Assembly (NCBI GenBank): GCA_900755685.1
Contig: CAAEHI010000056.1
Span: forward strand, 1-58,515
Direction of reading: 5' to 3'
DNA from: an uncultured Collinsella sp.
Lineage (GTDB): Bacteria; Actinomycetota; Coriobacteriia; Coriobacteriales; Coriobacteriaceae
DNA: 58,515 nucleotides
Position numbers and translations under genes: made by a program. The notes under the pieces were generated by a model, which was not told the DNA's origin, did not search any database, and saw nothing but the letters and a program-made list of their open reading frames with translations. Position 1 is the stretch's first letter. Each line of letters starts with the position of its first letter. Below are positions 56,772 to 58,515 of the stretch, piece by piece.

Positions 56772-57887
56772 CTACATCTCCTCCTTCACCAGCGCGGCAA
56801 ACGCAGCCAGCACCTCGTCGTTTTCCTGCGGGGTACCCACGGTAATGCGTAAGCAGTCCGCGAGCCCCGGCGCGTAGTTAAAGTCGCGCACCAAAATTGA
56901 GTACTCGTCGCGCAGACGCTCGCGCACGCACGTGGCATGCGGCGTGCGCACGAGCACAAAGTTCGCCGCGCTCGGCCACGCCTCCACGGGCAGACCCTCG
57001 GCAGCCATTGCGCGCAGGGCGCACAGTTCGCGCTCGCGCTCGGATGCAACCTGTGCCACCACGGGCGCATACGCATCGCGGGCACGCACGCAGGCAAGCG
57101 CGGCGGCCTGGCTCAGCACGTTAACCGAGTAGATTTGGCGAATCGCCGCAAACACATCGATGACCTCGGGCGCCGCGATCACATAGCCCAGACGCGTGCC
57201 GGCGGCGCCGAACGCCTTGGACAGCGTATGCAGAATCACCAGGTTGGGATGCTCGGCGATAAGCCCCTGCGCCGTGGTAGCCGCGCCAAACGAATCGTCC
57301 GCAAACTCAACGTAGGCCTCGTCGACCATGACCATGCCGGAGCACGCATCGCACAGGGCCGCGACAAAGTCGAGCGGCGCCACGTCGCCCGTGGGGTTAT
57401 TGGGCGAGGTCACGATGGCCAAGTTGCACTCCGGCGCCGCGGCGAGCATGGCTGCCTGGTCGAGCTCAAAGCTCGTCGGATCACGCCACACGTCGCGCAC
57501 CTCGGTCTGGCACAGAGACGCAAAGAAGGCATACTCGCTAAAGCACGGCGGGCAGTTGAGCAGGGTCCTCCCCGCGCCGCCAAACGCCAGCAGATAGTTA
57601 TAGAGCAGCTCGTCGCCGCCGTTGCCCACGCAGATGTTCTCGCGCGTCACGCCACGCCAAGCAGCCAGTTCGTCGCGCAGGTCGTTCGACATGGGATCGG
57701 GATAGCGGTTGAGCGGCGTAGCGGCGAGCGCCGCATCGATCGCCTCGCGCACACCGGCCGGCACGGGATAGGTGTTCTCGTTGGCCGAAAGGTTGATGCG
57801 CGTGGGCGTAAAGTTGGGATCATAGGGCTCAATGCCGGCCAAGTAGGGCTGGACGAGCTCCTTCATGCGCGGCGTCAGCTCGGCCAT
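56772..57887 (-). CDS. hisC: Histidinol-phosphate aminotransferase
   Basis: 371 residues. INLSANENTYPVP, RYPDP, GNGGDELLYNYLLAFG, VTSPNNPTGDVAP, VDEAYVEF, PLP Lys in LHTLSKAFGAAGTRLGY, FVLVRT. ATG 57887 (MAELTPR) is one nt after the hisD stop. Confidence 0.96.
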   Translation of the reverse strand: MAELTPRMKELVQPYLAGIEPYDPNFTPTRINLSANENTYPVPAGVREAIDAALAATPLNRYPDPMSNDLRDELAAWRGVTRENICVGNGGDELLYNYLLAFGGAGRTLLNCPPCFSEYAFFASLCQTEVRDVWRDPTSFELDQAAMLAAAPECNLAIVTSPNNPTGDVAPLDFVAALCDACSGMVMVDEAYVEFADDSFGAATTAQGLIAEHPNLVILHTLSKAFGAAGTRLGYVIAAPEVIDVFAAIRQIYSVNVLSQAAALACVRARDAYAPVVAQVASERERELCALRAMAAEGLPVEAWPSAANFVLVRTPHATCVRERLRDEYSILVRDFNYAPGLADCLRITVGTPQENDEVLAAFAALVKEEM

Positions 57888-57888
57888 G

Positions 57889-58515
57889 TTAGGCCTCCTC
57901 GCCGGTCGCGCCAGCGCCATCCGAGCCTGCAGCCGCCAGGTCCACACCCTCGGCGACCGTCGCCACAGCGTCGCCCGGCCAGGCGACCTTGGTCAGGTCG
58001 GCCGCAGCCAGCGACTCGGCACTCACGGCATCCTCGCCCTGCTCCAGCACGCGACGACGCAGGGCGGCAGAGAGCGCGTGCGCCCACAGGCCCTCGGCCT
58101 CGGCCAGGCGCTGCGTAGCGGGAGCATCGGAGAGCAGGCCTTCGGGCGTATAGCAAATGACGCTCGAGCGTTTAACGAACTCTTCGACCGAAAGCGGGTT
58201 GGAGAACATGGCCGTGCCGCCGGTCGGCAGCGTGTGGTTGGGGCCGGCAACATAATCGCCAAGCGGCTCGGAGCTCCAAGCGCCCACAAAGATGGCGCCG
58301 GCGGTGCGAATGCCGCCAAGCAGGCCCATCGCATCCTTGCAGTGCAGCTCCAGGTGCTCGGGCGCCACGGTGTTCACGGCCTCAACGGCGGCAGCCATAT
58401 CGGCGGGGCCCCCCAACAAGCAGATTGTCTCGGGCGATGTGGGAATCGACATGGTCGCCGGCCCGTCCGAGGTCTGCGTGCTGGCCGATGCCACGGCCAA
58501 GCCTATGGTGGTCGC
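57889..58515 (-). CDS. hisD: Histidinol dehydrogenase, 3' part only
   Basis: 208 C-terminal residues; the 5' part is beyond the right edge. NTVAPEHLELHCKDAMG, AGAIFVGAWSSEPLGDYVAGPNH, LPTGGTAMFSNPLSVEEFVKRS. The metal-binding and catalytic Glu/His of APEHLE and GPNH are present. Last two steps of the pathway. A ~25-residue Ala/Gly tail follows. First visible gene of the operon; hisG would be expected further upstream or elsewhere. Confidence 0.95.
   Translation of the reverse strand, partial: ATTIGLAVASASTQTSDGPATMSIPTSPETICLLGGPADMAAAVEAVNTVAPEHLELHCKDAMGLLGGIRTAGAIFVGAWSSEPLGDYVAGPNHTLPTGGTAMFSNPLSVEEFVKRSSVICYTPEGLLSDAPATQRLAEAEGLWAHALSAALRRRVLEQGEDAVSAESLAAADLTKVAWPGDAVATVAEGVDLAAAGSDGAGATGEEA

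Overview
The window reads as chromosomal DNA of a high-GC Gram-positive gut bacterium of the Coriobacteriia, most like Collinsella. This is an inference from gene content and order: a ricT-holB-tmk block, a mazG-eno-ftsB-ppx order resembling other Actinobacteria, HypA/HypB, Tat, PTS sugar uptake, strong GC bias with visibly AT-richer islands, and a dense population of small palindromic repeats. No sequence search was possible. Both edges cut genes: ricT on the left and hisD on the right.

Layout. 1-7.3 kb: ricT, holB and tmk, a zinc-ribbon membrane protein, and a type IA topoisomerase of archaeal flavour. 7.4-9.9 kb: hypB and hypA (nickel delivery), then tatC and tatA. 10-14.7 kb: a STAS protein, a class-I aminotransferase (type Ic aspartate-like), a small unknown, NhaA and a family II pyrophosphatase. 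14.9-21.8 kb: a sugar module made of a ROK glucokinase, PTS IIA, IIB and IIC of the cellobiose type and a GH1 phospho-beta-glucosidase, with a divergent GntR/UTRA regulator and then ManA. Uptake and phosphorylation by the PTS, cleavage by GH1, phosphorylation of free glucose by the ROK kinase and isomerisation by ManA form one route into glycolysis. 21.8-24.2 kb: an AT-richer two-gene island with an AbiEii-like nucleotidyltransferase, bracketed by two related nested palindromes in inverted orientation and by two directly repeated hairpins. 24.2-33.8 kb: PcrA/UvrD helicase, UppP, a universal stress protein, a BceRS-like two-component pair, an unknown protein and PurH.

34-46.3 kb is more accessory: a GNAT protein, a MITE-like element, a DUF2207-like membrane protein, a GluQ-like synthetase whose C-terminus looks like a captured DUF1778 antitoxin tail, a phosphoesterase, small membrane proteins, a second two-component system, an orphan PTS IIB with a VOC protein, tRNA-Leu(TAA) with a duplicated 3' end, and an AAA ATPase with C-terminal DUF4143 preceded by 33-bp tandem repeats. 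46.4-52 kb: ppx/gppA, ftsB/divIC, eno, mazG, a YfcE-like phosphodiesterase and a stand-alone LarC C-terminal domain. 52.2-58.5 kb: a PHP-type histidinol phosphatase facing the operon hisD-C-B-H-A-F-I-E.

The intergenic spaces are the least explained part. At least six palindrome families recur, most carrying a GGGAC/GTCCC word and often abutting stop codons. A separate class of nested palindromes has a conserved core inside outer arms that differ completely in sequence but stay self-complementary. That class is the best candidate here for an undescribed element.
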